Below, piece after piece: positions 39,878-50,822 of a DNA stretch of 64,000 bases (its first letter is position 1; every line of letters begins with the position of its first letter). Source of the DNA: Ornithodoros turicata. Its lineage: Eukaryota > Arthropoda > Arachnida > Ixodida > Argasidae. Position numbers and translations under genes: made by a program. The notes beneath the pieces are model-generated. The model had not been told where the DNA came from. It saw nothing but the letters and a program-made list of their open reading frames with translations, and did no database searches. The stretch is taken from positions 33,672,573-33,736,572 of the forward strand of contig NC_088206.1 of the NCBI RefSeq assembly GCF_037126465.1, in the 5' to 3' direction.

Positions 39878-42278
39878 GGCTAGTTCCATGTCAAATCGAA
39901 CAAGCCGGTACATTTGATGTCTAGAATGAACGGGGGAAAATATATGTTGAAGCCATTGGTGAGTTCGTAGAAATAAACGCTTTCGAAATTCTCTGCACTG
40001 CGTGGTTTGCGAAATAGGAGGGGAGGAAAAAACTGCCTGTCAGAATCCAATGTCGTCGCACGCCGGTTTGACCGTCCCCTGCAAGGCTATTTCTTGTCGC
40101 AGACCATCTAGGGCACAAGTGGCTCCTGCGTTGGCAGTGCTCTGTCGTTTTTTATTTATCTAAAAAAAAATTATCAAAGTTGACACAGAGCGCCCAAAAG
40201 CACCATATTCAGTGCAACTTTCCGCGCCATGTGCAAGATGGATAAGATTGAGCTTTATGCCATTTAATTAATAATTGATAGGGCCATCGAATAATATATA
40301 ATTTCTTGCTCTACTGCACCAGGCACGTAAGCGATAGCTCTTTAAGTTGCACCATACCTCCGAAAAATGACGAATTTCGGAAGCCTTTATCTAAAAAAGC
40401 ACACCAAAAACTTGCCTCGAAAATTTGATATATCGTAGACAGACCCTTAGACTACACACAGAAGAAAAACTAAAATTCGGACTTGACGGGTAGGCGCACT
40501 GTGAATTTTTTTGTCGGCCCGATACGCGGAGGGTAATTAAGCGGTGGCACCGTCTCCCGCATGTGGCAAAATCGATTTTTTTTTCACACGGACTTTCAAC
40601 TCTTGTCTTCACGGCTTTCCAGGTGAATATCGGCACAGTTCCCCCTGAAGTCGGCCCAGGACGTATACTAAACCCCTGTTCCCCCACTCCTTCCTGCTGT
40701 TCTCTCTCAATTTATCCACATGTGTATGCCGCTCATAGCCACAGTTGTTTAGCGGCGCTAACACAGAATTAAAAATAAAATTCTTCTCATGAAAACTAAT
40801 TGCTTTCATTTGAAGCCGTTCTGAGCGTTTGCGTTTATAACAGCGTTATAGTCAGTTATGTAGTTTGTGCAGCAACCAGATGTGCTCGCATTTTTCACTG
40901 GACGCGAGGTGGGTGTGATGCCACGGACGACACAGTGCAGTAATGCAGATGTTTTCACGCGGTGTATAAAGGGCCTCAGTGCTCTTCTGTAGCCGAGGAT
41001 GATGATGCGAAACTTGGCGCGCAAGCTGTCTCCCAGGAGTTAATGCGATTAGGACCTCCCCATGGTCGCAGCATGTCGCACTGAAGACCATGGGTGTTGG
41101 TCAGTGGCGCCAGTCGGGCCGTTTCGACAAGCTTCATAAAAGGCACCATGAATTAGCCTTGAGTGCTTGCGCAAAACAGAGCGACACCTTCCTCTGTGAG
41201 GTTTCCGCAGTCCCGAGTCATGGGACCGTATACGAAAGGAAAGGTTTAGAGAATGCTGGAAGTCATCTTCGGATATAATGTGAACAGTAGGTTCTATATG
41301 ACCACCGGGAGCAAATATACATCTTTGAAACATGCAAAAGCATCCTCTCCCTCACGGGCTCTGCACTTGCAATGCATGTGTGACGTCCGATGAAAAATGC
41401 GAGCGCATCTGGTTGCTTCACAATCTACATTCAGCGATTATAACACTGTTATGAACTCAAACGCTCAGAATGGCTTCAAATGATATCAGTTAGTTTTCAT
41501 GTAAAGATATAAGCTGAAAGTTTCGGTTTTTCAAGGAAAGTTTCGAAAGTTCAAGTCGATTTTGCCCCAGCAGAGGGCGGAGCCAGCGCCTGATAGGGCT
41601 CCTCGTATAGGGCCGGCAAAGAATTCACAGTGAGCATACCGATCAAGTCCGACCTTTAATGTTTCTTCTGTATGTAGTCTAAGGGACTATATACGACATA
41701 TCAAATTTTCTAGGAAAGTTTTTGTGGGGTTTTCTAGATAAAGGCTTCCGAAATACGTGATTTTTTTCGGAGGTGTGGTGCTACTTAAAAAGGTATCGCT
41801 TACGTTCCTGATAGAGTAGAGCAACAAATAATATACCACTCGATAGCCCCATGAATGGGACATTAAATGACATAAAGCTCAATCTTATCCGTTTTATACA
41901 TCGTCTGGACAGTTGCACTGAATATGGTGCTTTTTGGAGCTCTGAGTCAACTTTTATAATTTTTTCCGGAAAAACAAAAAACGACACAGCACTGCCAACG
42001 CAGGAGCCTCTTGTACCTTAGGTAGTCTAAAGGCACAGCAGAAATCAATCACTATAATGCGACAAGAAATACCCTTGCATTAGACACTCAAACCTGCGCA
42101 CGACAACATCATCTTCTGAGACGCAGTTTCCTCCTCTCCTATTTCCCGAACCACGCAGCGCTGCGAATTCCGAAAGCGTTTATTTCTCCCAACTCACCAA
42201 TGGCTTCAACATATAGTTTTTCCCGTTCATTCGATACATCAAATGCACCGGGTTGTTCGATTTGAGATGGAAGTAGCC
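39878..42278. mobile_element. Giant foldback element, arms 0.9-1.0 kb
   Basis: The left end GGCTAGTTCCATGTCAAATC and the complement of the right end GGCTACTTCCATCTCAAATC start long arms that can be followed inward at matching distances: CTCTGCACTGCGTGG with ACGCAGCGCTG, TAAGATTGAGCTTTATG with CATAAAGCTCAATCTTA, TCTCTTTAAGTTGC, and GCAACCAGATG with CATCTGGTTGC. Arms run about 39878-40904 and 41382-42278. The left one is longer because a SINE fragment is inserted. The 477-bp loop has no clear ORF. No transposase and no obvious target duplication. Arms differ by about 15-20% by eye, so the element is old or the arms evolve independently. Confidence 0.88.
40625..40790 (+). mobile_element. SINE fragment inside the foldback arm
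   Basis: TCGGCACAGTTCCCCCTGAA and GTCGGCCCAGGACG match the body of the SINE copies at 2868 and 10563. The following CCACTCCTTCCTGCTGTTC, TGCCGCTCATAGCCAC and GCGGCGCTAACAC with an A-rich end (AATTAAAAATAAAA) form a different 3' half. The tRNA head is missing. The partner arm has no such sequence, so it inserted after the palindrome formed. Confidence 0.75.
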
Positions 42279-42498
42279 TCACGTATTCGGTAGACCCAAA
42301 TTTGTCGTTCTCTTTCCCTGCCCATTATTAGGCCATTTTACCTCCCTCCTGCATATACTCCGCTTCAATGTGGCTTTCACCTCACAATTCAAGTGCATGA
42401 TCAGATGCTGTGACACAAGCCTCTGTTCCACCTGCGGTGTCCGCCTGCAAAGGCGGATACTGTGGCAAAGCAACCGTGTGGGCGAGTTGGTACATACT
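42279..42498. other. Spacer, no gene
   Basis: Unassigned. GCGGATACTGTGG (about 42452-42465) recurs at 43118-43129 beyond the next element and may be part of its target duplication. Confidence 0.4.
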
Positions 42499-43118
42499 GA
42501 CACAAAAAACAGCGCAGAGACAGGACGTGAGTAGACAAACGAAGCGCTGACTAACAACTGCGGTTTATTGGGAAGGAATGAAAACTAGTTAGTGGTTGAC
42601 ATACCGGATCTCGTGGGAAAGGAGGTTAATGGCAGGCATGCTCACACTGTTATCAGCTCTATTATGAATTTGAATAGCTTCGAAAGCTTCCATGGCCCTT
42701 AAATCTCGATATCGTCCTAACACACGTATGTCTTCAAGCAGAGGACGGCATCCGCAATCACGGCAATGAATGGCTAGGTTGCTCCCCGTGTGTGTAGTGA
42801 GTGACCTGGCGTGTTCCCGGAGTCTGTCATTAACACATCGTCCTGTAACACACACGGGGAGCATTGCCGTGATTGCGGATGGCGTCCTCTGCTTGAAGAC
42901 ACGCGTGTGTTAGGACGATATCGAGGTAAAAGGGCCAGTGAAATCTTCAAAGCTATTCAAATTCATAATAGGTGATAACAGTGTGAGCATGCGTTCCATT
43001 AACCCTCTTTCCCACGGGATCCAGTATGTCAACCACTAACTAGTTTTCATTTCTTCCCCATAAACCGCAGTTGTTAGTTGTCTACTCACGTCCTGTCTCT
43101 GCGCAGTTTTTTTGTGTC
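42499..43118. mobile_element. Palindromic Penelope-like fragment
   Basis: Arms 42499-42794 and 42848-43118 are inverted copies around a 53-bp loop; markers are GACACAAAAAAC with TTTTTTTGTGTC at the ends and CCCCGTGTGTG with CACACACGGGG at the centre. The right arm has a few deletions. Both arms read outward as the 3' half of a Penelope-like element. Confidence 0.88.
42589..42864 (-). pseudogene. GIY-YIG C-terminal part of a Penelope-like element
   Basis: The minus-strand frame encodes TGRCVNDRLREHARSL (the region just after YIG with the conserved arginine), two cysteines in HCRDCGC, and RYRDLRAMEAFEAIQI, where the catalytic glutamate is expected. GIY and YIG themselves are lost at the loop. 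The opposite arm holds a more damaged copy on the plus strand. Confidence 0.75.
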
Positions 43119-43695
43119 GGATACTGTGGGACGGGCTTGCCCGTATATCAGCGAAAGACCGCTCAATTTAGCTGCACACATTGGCCCATATGAAGATCCT
43201 GGGCTCCATCGTCGGGTTCTTCACCTGTTCGTGGACTTCCTGTCGTCCACTGAATTGCTCCAGACGCTTTAATTCCTTCTCGTATTTTCATCCTTCCTTC
43301 ATCGTCTTCATATAATGTTGCACGTGCAATGGACCGCACAACCGCGGTGAAACTCCCCATCTCATCGTCATCATCTATTGTTGTTGTTGTTGTTGTTTTG
43401 AGGTACTGCTGGTGCTGGCTTGAGAAAAACAGAAGCACTGGGATATTCTGAGGGCTGCAGTAAAGGTGCAATAAAGTTACACTGTCAATGTTCTGGAAAC
43501 GAATGTCACCTCTGTGCTCAGACACTTTGCGTTGAAATAAGATATAACCTCAGAAGTCTGAGTCCCCAGAATGCGACTGTACAATTGTCCACGCTGTCAA
43601 GGCAAGTTTGCCTCTAACCGCGCAAGGCAGCAATTGCAACTACAGCTGTTTGGTATTCTGTTCCATGATGATCTCCAACCACGACCTACTCTATA
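43119..43695. other. No gene; short microsatellite
   Basis: (TTG)n at 43378-43398. Otherwise unassigned. Confidence 0.45.
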
Positions 43696-44040
43696 CTAGA
43701 GACCTGGACAGCTGGCGATCCCCTATGGGAGAGACGGGTCACGGGTTAGTTACGTTAGTGACTGCCGCAAGCGCCACATAGCATTATTGGGGAGAGGGAA
43801 GCACCCTTGCCACCGCCTTTAGTCTGCTACGCAGGGATACACGGGCTGTTGCTAAGCACGCGCTATTATCTCTCTTATGCTGCTTCGTCGTTGTCAACAC
43901 AGCCTACCATACATCGCCGCGGTTTCGACAAGTCACGTCGTAACGAATAGTGCGAGCTAGCGCCAAATCCCATAGCCAAGCGGCGATTGCCAGAACTACT
44001 ACACCGGTGCTGGCAGCATTGCGGATGTCCAGGTCTCTAG
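43696..44040. mobile_element. TA-flanked MITE (CTAGAGACCTGG ends)
   Basis: CTAGAGACCTGGACA at the left and its exact complement at the right, bordered by TA on both sides. The inverted symmetry extends outside to GACCTACTCTATA (43683) and TATAGTAGTAGGTC, so the true ends may be 43683-44055. 345 bp, no coding capacity. Confidence 0.8.
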
Positions 44041-44052
44041 TATAGTAGTAGG

Positions 44053-44400
44053 TCATGTCTCCAACGGGTGATGGTCCAGCGCCATGAAGTACTCCGGAGG
44101 CTTTCTGCGTCGGGTCATTATTGTTGTCAGTCGGTTCCTGGTTTCCCCTTGGGCAGACTTCCTGAGTTCCCTCACCAGTCTTGCGTCGGTCCGTACGAGG
44201 CGTTGTCCACTCCAGGAATGGGTAGAAGGCGACGTAAGTGCAGGGAGGACAATGAAGTCGCGTCCCAGGATTATTGCTCCTCTCAGCGCAGGAAGGTAGG
44301 CAAAACGTTGTCTGACCCGATCTCCATTGGTGGTCAAGGTAAGGCGTACCACGCCACCGGCATGTACAACCGCATCAGAGGCGAGCTTTAGGTCGTACCT
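44053..44400 (-). pseudogene. Ty3/gypsy protease fragment
   Basis: Minus-strand frame with RLTLTTNGDRVRQRF and GAIILGRDFIVLPA, the ILGRDF flap-side motif of gypsy proteases. It aligns with the protease at 54170-55052 but lacks the DTGA active-site half and everything downstream. The copy is cut at the MITE. Confidence 0.75.
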
Positions 44401-44589
44401 GGTCGTACGTACCGAGATGTTCTATTCGCGCGCGCTGCATCCGTAGGAACGTGGTCTTCCGACGTGTAGTTCATTCGAGCTCAGAGGGGTTGTTCCCTCG
44501 ACCGGACGTGATTCTGGTATTCCGACGTTCGGCGAAGCTCGTTATCAGTCGGTCTTGCGCCTGAAGTTTCCTCAGGTCACCCGGTTCCT

Positions 44590-45485
44590 GTGCTGTTACG
44601 GAAATGAGCCCAGTGCGCGGTACGAAGGCTCTGCTGACGTTCCGCTACTCAGTCCTGCAGGCCAGCGGTGCTGCTGCAGTGTTTGTACAGGTCCGTCCCA
44701 TTCACAACTAGGCTCAAGAGTTTCCTTCGGTCTAGGTGGTGGGCGGTTGCGCAATTCAGCTATGAGGTCGGCTTGAATGGTGCACCACAATGGTGAGCCA
44801 CACAAGTAAGGCTTAAAACGAGGGTGGCATTGGTGGATAGTATGGGCTACCTTCCCGCTTTCTTTCGCGAGCGGTTCAGCTCTGCGGTATAGCTCCTGAA
44901 TAGCCCGAATGTATTCTAGAAGGCTCTCCTCGCTATGCTGCGTTTGACCTGCAAGCTCTTCGCGCATACGAATTACATAGTCTTGGAGAAGAATCTCTTC
45001 CTGAAACCGCTGCTTAAATACTCTCATAGAGAGAAATAGGGCTGGGTCCTACTCCACGAAGCAGCTGAGCTTCGAAGCAGGTGAGCAGTGCTGCGGCAGA
45101 ACTCGACGCAGGTCGTCGTCGTCGGTGACTCCAACGGCCGTTTGGCAAGCATCCAAGTCAATGAGGAAGTCTTCCGCTGACATGGAGTCGCTGTACTCGA
45201 AAATGTCGGTATCGGCAAGTTCAGGCGCAGCGGCGCGTCTGGACGTGCTGTTACCAATCTGCTACGTCCGTAACGTACAGAGGGATGCCATCTGTCGAAA
45301 CAAGTCCTCGTCACTGTCGTGGTTGGCCTTCTTGGGAGGCATCACCGTCACAAGAACCTGCGCTGCAACGAAGACAGCGGCAGAATGAGAAAAGAAAAAA
45401 AAGCAAATAATGATAAAAAAGATACACAAAATACCTACAGTACATGCTGTGCCATTTGGGGAAATGGTAAGACGGGTAGAAGACA
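44590..45485 (-). pseudogene. Ty3/gypsy gag, frameshifted
   Basis: 44596-45027 encodes FKQRFQEEIL, YIRAIQELYRRAEPLAKE and HTIHQCHPRFKPYL, clearly parallel to the gag at 55607-56611. The upstream part is in other frames (LPIPTFS near 45210, a weakly matched capsid start). The start near 45360 follows the primer-binding site by about 130 bp. The copy is dead and lacks pol apart from the protease fragment. Confidence 0.8.
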
Positions 45486-45882
45486 CCCCTGTTGGGCGCC
45501 AGTTTTGTGGGATTCATGGCCCACAAATCCCTGGTAGTAACCCCGAAGAACGCAAACCACAGCAACAGCTAACAAATAACGAATGATAATGAACCTCAGG
45601 CTTTCAGGCTGCGGCCTCGCAGTCACACATTTCATCAGTGTACGAGCAATGTGTCAGTAAATAAAAAAAAGACAATAAAAAACCTCGAACTCAAAAACAA
45701 ACAATGCTTATTCCTTACATGTCAAAGGTTCCGTCGGTGCCGAGCAGCAGGACCACAAAAGTCCACAGCCAAGCCATGCTCAGCGCTTAACACGTTCCTT
45801 ACCACGCCCATAGAGCCTGGATCACCGGTGATCGACGGTTTTCGAGCGGCGCCACTCGGCCTCCAAAGCAGATATGGACAGG
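45486..45882 (-). mobile_element. Primer-binding site and 5' LTR of the first gypsy copy
   Basis: The complement of 45486-45501 reads TGGCGCCCAACAGGGG, a primer-binding site. The LTR edge TGTGGGATTC begins at 45506 on the plus strand. The outer edge is uncertain; ATGGACA near 45882 is one candidate. Confidence 0.55.
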
Positions 45883-47082
45883 TGGTGGCATTTGGTGGAT
45901 ACTAAAAACTCCACTGGATGAGTTTCGTTTACACTTTTAACTTTTCGTCGTGGCGATGATTTATGAAGCTGGATCTGCGCCAAGGAGGCAGTGTGAAGAT
46001 TTTATCTTGGTCGCAGCTTCGCGTTCTCGAGGCGTACCTCTTTGGCAAATGCGCAATACTCGCATTTGAAGCATATTTGGGTTAGATTTCGTTTATTAGA
46101 ATGCAAATGACGACTCTGAACGTGTTAGATAATCAGATTTTTGTCCTGAATGTCTGGACATGTATAACCTGACTATTGCTCTCCTTCCTCTGTCAAAAGT
46201 AATTGAAAAGCGGTGAAATAGCAAAATGTGGTACAAGAACAGGGGAAGTTGAGCTAGAAACTAATGTTTCCTGCAGAAATTATGTATGTACACGTCTTAT
46301 GATGTTCATTTCTGTTTTACTCCTTCAATGAACTCTGTCACTCAGTTACACAAACAACATAAGTGTTAACATTATTTTCCACAATTCGTGAACTTCTTGG
46401 TCCAACATGAGTGCTGACGTTATTTCCCACACCTCATGTGTATTTATATATATTTTACAGCGACAGCTGTTAAGGTCTCAATTTCGCGAAGATGTTCCCA
46501 CGTCGCATCGCCGAAACACAGAAGAGAAGAAACGAAGCGAAGAAGAAGAGAATAAAGTTGCAAGACGCAGATCGGTAATATCGGATTGTCGCGTTGGCTG
46601 TGGCGGTGACCTTATTATGTTCGAGCTCAAACAAACAGCTCTGTCGCTGTCGTTGACTTGGTATAACTTGCATCATATCTTTCTTTTTTTTTTTTAAGTT
46701 ACAGGCCTATCTTCATGAGGTTTCTGCTGTTTGCGCCATTTTTGTGTTCCAAAATTCATTTTGGAAATACATGAATATATTTGTTTCTGAAACCTACATC
46801 ATTCGATAGGGCATTAATTTGGCTACATCTTCCTATAGCAACATATTTTGGAAGTGATATTGTCAGCTATAAAAATATATTTGTCAAAGAACCCAAAAAT
46901 GGCCATTTTTTGCGGCGGTAAGAAAAGAGTTAAATAAGCATCTCGACTGACGCGCCTTAGCAAGGCCCTAGCGTCGCACATGCGACCGATGAGCCTGATC
47001 CCCACTCACGTGCCACACGGGTACCACACAATATAACGTCCTTGTTATCAGGATTCCGCGTCTGCTATCCCGACTGTATGTA
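45883..47082. other. No gene recognised
   Basis: AT-rich unassigned sequence. AAGAAGAGAATAAAG near 46543 and a T-run at 46684 are simple sequence. No coding feature is supported. Confidence 0.4.
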
Positions 47083-47684
47083 CAGGGTGTTACCCTATAA
47101 AAGTCTGCACGCGCCGGCAAGACGTGCTCCCCAATTATTCAATGCAGGCGGTGCAATGTGCTGCCTACGTGTAAAACTCATAAGGACATTCCATCATGGT
47201 AAATATCGAAATGATTGAGCACCGTAACGCAAAGTTATAGCGCAAAACAGTGAGGTTCCAGTAGTCAAAACGGCTAAGATGGCGCCTCTCAGTATGCAGA
47301 CGACATCCCTTTTGGGTGTCGTCTGCCGAGTACGTCGGCATTTGTCGTTACTCACGTTGCTTACTTCTGAGCAAAATACGACAGTTACACGAAAGGGAAA
47401 TGAAAACTAAGTTCCATCTGACTGACAGGATATGCGACACGTCGTCGTCTGGGGAGCAGCATGTCAAGTGCTCGTCTCAACGCCGCCGTCTTGATTGTTT
47501 TGACTACGGGAATTGCACGTTTTGAGTTATATCTTCGTGCTGCGGCGCTCAATTACTTGGAAATTTGCCAACATTAAATGTCCTTATGCGCTCTATATGA
47601 AGATCGCACAATGTGCCACCTGCGTTGAGTAATTGGCGAGTACGGCATGGCAGCACGGGTATACTTTTATAGGGTAACACCCTG
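47083..47684. mobile_element. TA-flanked MITE (CAGGGTGTTACCC ends)
   Basis: CAGGGTGTTACCCTATAAAA at the left and its exact complement at the right, with TA at 47081-47082 and 47685-47686. Inner symmetry continues (GTGCAATGTG with CACAATGTGCC, TAAGGACATT with AATGTCCTTA). A central GCAGACGACATCCC-TTTT-GGGTGTCGTCTGC hairpin lies at about 47297-47329. 602 bp, no transposase. Confidence 0.92.
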
Positions 47685-47984
47685 TATATAAGCAGTGCCA
47701 CTGCAGCGTAATGGTACAGCGCACTTGACCAATAACCATGAGGTGCGGATTCGCTTCTTGCCACTGTTTGGAATTCTCGACGACTGAAACATTGCATTCT
47801 CGACATAAAAGTGCGACGTAAGCGAGCTGGTGATAATCGAGACAGGAGACACGGTGACATTCCTTTAGATCGAGGGACGACAACGGACTTGTGCTGTTGC
47901 TTCGTGTTCGCCAGTTGTCCTCATTGAATCTCAAAGAGTGTCGCAGTGTCAATCTTTTATTTTTCATCCACTGTAGTTTTTGTC

Positions 47985-48925
47985 ATCGTCACTGCCGGAT
48001 CTGTTTACTTGCGCCTAGTGAAGGCGTAGTGCACAGAAGACGGCTTTCACATCCAACCTCCTCCACAGCTGCGGAACTCTATGCCATCCTTTTCTTTCTA
48101 CAACATATCGCTGATTTTACACCGCGGGAATGGGCAGTCTTCACAGACTTCAAATCTGCACTTCAAACAATTGAAAATTCCGGCATACGAGGCCCATCCG
48201 CACCCCTCGTCACAGATGTGTTAATGGCTTACCACACTATCTACGCAGCAGGCCACAGGCTAGTTCTCCCGTGGGTTCCAGCCCATTTTGGTGTCGTCGG
48301 GAACGAGCAGGCCGACAGCGCCGCAGAAGCAGCACTCTCGTATCGGAAACGGACCAGTATTGTTCTGCTGAGAGGAGACCGCCGTTCAATTCTCCGACGC
48401 CTAGTGACACCCCTGGCTTCCCGCGAATGGACAACCGACATTCTTCCCCCCTCTATGTTGAGCAGAGTTGATCCAACGCTCGCTTTCCGCATGCCACGGA
48501 ACACCTCTCGTCACGATGCTGCATTAATCCACCGAATGCGCCTCGATGTGGCCTTTACAGCTCAGTGGCGCTACCGCTTGAGACAAGTTGACTCTCTCAC
48601 CTGCTGCCACTGTGGTGTGCTTGAGGATCTGGAGCATATTCTTCTTCATTGCTCCCACTACCAACCTTCCCGAACCACACTCTCCGAGTCTCTTCGTCAG
48701 CTGGACTCTCGCCCCTTCTCCCTATCGAAACTGCTTGGTCCCTGGCCTAATCCAGCCCAGCAAGGCTCTGCTCTCAAAGCTCTTCTGACATTTCTGGACA
48801 CCATCGGACTTCGATCGTTATTGTGAAGGGGCTCGTTATTTTATTCCCCACATTCCCACCAGCAATGGGATAGAGTATCGCATGTGGCGATGAACCTCCC
48901 CAATCTCCAAAGCCAAAATAAAGTT
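47985..48925 (+). pseudogene. LINE RNase H domain and 3' end
   Basis: The frame to 48826 encodes STAAELYAI (catalytic Glu), WAVFTDFKSAL (Asp) and WVPAHFGVVGNEQADSAAE (last Asp), the order of a type I RNase H in I/R1/LOA-type LINEs. It closes with CCHCGVLEDLEHILLHC. The first Asp (usually TDGS) is changed: the shifted frame near 47990 reads TAGSV. The 3' UTR ends in AAAATAAAGTTGTTGTTG (about 48917-48933). RT is missing, so the copy is dead. Confidence 0.85.
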
Positions 48926-48933
48926 GTTGTTGT

Positions 48934-49747
48934 CGTTTACTTGCGCCTTTCCACAGGAGGGGAGCTCCAATTCATTAGTATCCTTGTTATCATATGGGAC
49001 AGCTCATGTGGGAAAGTACTCCGTGGCATATCTTACAACCCATCGTAACTCACTCTTGCCGCTTCTAGACCTACGTCTTTACCACTATGGTGCTTCTGTT
49101 GCATTTCTTTTGAACCCTCGCCGAAAAGCCGTGTGAGCAGCTCTCTCCTGAAATCAGCAGCGATAACTGCATGACTGGGCGTAATGGCGGCCGTGTTGAG
49201 CGGTGATGTTCTGTTTTCGATTATCAGCTCGTTTCACTAATAAGTGCGTGCGCACGCACATGCACGCACACACACACACACGCGTGCACACACACACACA
49301 GTTCTGATCGGCCCATAGAAATCATAAGGAGAGAGGCTAGGAAAAAGTTGGGAGAGAGAGGATGGGGAAGAGCAAAGGAGTTGTACGTAAAGCCCCTATA
49401 GGCCTGTGGCTCTCGGCAAGGCGGCTCTTTGATCAGTGGCCGCGGACGCCTCGTGGACGTCCCCGAAGTGGCTCCGAGCGGGGAACGGGACCGGCATGAG
49501 GGTCCACCTCCTTTGGGCGAGGACCGTGTCGGAGGGGGAGCCCTCCTGCTGTAGTACTTCCCACGGGGAGGCATCGTAGTCTGCCGGGGAAGAAAAGGGG
49601 AATCCGGCGAGAAAGCAATTTCAAACCGTGAGAATCTGAAAAGGCTCTCCCCCAGAAGATTATAGCTGAAGACTGCAAACCAGAAATCACACTAAGAAAG
49701 ACCAACTACACAAGAGCACTAGGATTTAGCGACTAGGATAGTGGAAG
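48934..49747. other. Non-coding; CA repeat; end of gypsy element
   Basis: (CA)n/(GCAC)n microsatellite at 49243-49300. CCATAGAAATCATAAGGAGA at 49314 repeats 10212. 49430-49747 may be 3' untranslated sequence of the gypsy element, but no LTR matching 56711-57040 was found here. Confidence 0.45.
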
Positions 49748-50822
49748 CTACGTGCGCCGCCTGCAGGGACGCAAACTGTAGCGACTGGGTGCTGGTCCGG
49801 AAGCGGAATCCTGGTCCAGGTCCTGGGGAGGAGACGGCTGATGATCGGTCTCCTCTCCGTCGGGGTCCCGAAGGTGGTAAGCTTTCAGATCCGAGATGTG
49901 TACTGGCCCAGTTTCTTCGCCGGTGTCGCAGTGACGAAGCCTGTAAGTGAGGCCGGAGAAGCACGCACTTACCTCGAAGGGGCCGTCCCACCTATCTCCG
50001 AGCGAAGCTGCAAAGCCGCGTGACGCATCACTAAGTGGGTGAGTCCGTCGAAGGACAAGGTCACCGACGCTGTAGGTGAGATTCCGTCGTCCACGGTTGT
50101 ACTGGCGAGCCTGGTCCAACCTTGCGACGTCCAAGTTCTCCCGAGCCGTCCGAGCTGCGACGTCCAGTCGGCTCTGGAGGTCAGCGTACCTTGAATAAGG
50201 AGACTGGGTACTGCCATCCCGGAGGCCCAGAGCATTCTCTACTGGAAAAGGAGCCTCTCGTCCCAAGTTCAGGAACGCCGGGGTGAAGCCTGTAGATCTG
50301 TTGACCGTCGTCCGTGTAGCGAATGCCAGCTCAGTCAGGCGAAGATCCCAATCACGGTGGTGCTGACTAGTAAAACCAACCAACATCATCTTCGGGTTCC
50401 GACTAACACGTTCGGTAATATTAGCCTGAGGGTGATACGGGAAAGTCTTCTTGTGCTGAATGCCTAAGACAGCGAGAATCTGAGAACACCTTACGTGTAA
50501 AGTAGGTTGCGTTGTCAGTGATCAGCTGAGCGGGAAACCCGAACCGGCAAAAGGTGTCGAGTAGTCGTTCCCATACGCTTTGGAAAGTCAGCGTCCTGAG
50601 AGGAAACAGCTCAACCCACTTTGTGAAATGATCAGTAACCACAAACAGGTACTGGTTACCTCTAGGACTACGAGAAAAAGGTCCCATCACATCACAAGCA
50701 ACTATCTGCCAGGGCCTATTGCTCTGAACCGGCTGTAAGCGCCCGGGGGGTAAACCACCACGAGGTTTTGCTCTCTGGCATATCGGACAAGTACGAACAT
50801 ACTTAGTTACGTCCTGCCTCAT
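49748..50822 (-). pseudogene. Ty3/gypsy integrase (element B), one frameshift
   Basis: The upstream frame (50421-50822) encodes CPICQRAKP, CDVMGPFS (first Asp), FVVTDHFTKWVELF and LITDNATYF (second Asp). After a frameshift near 50470 the second frame supplies HPQAN and TERVSRNP (catalytic Glu) and runs to a stop at 49748 through the C-terminal domain, with VGDLVLRR, RWDGPFEV and GPVHISDLKAY. All three catalytic residues are present, separated only by the shift. Confidence 0.88.

Noticed and set aside
48236..48504. Minus-strand frames inside the LINE RNase H region
   Set aside because: Antisense shadows of the RNase H frame.
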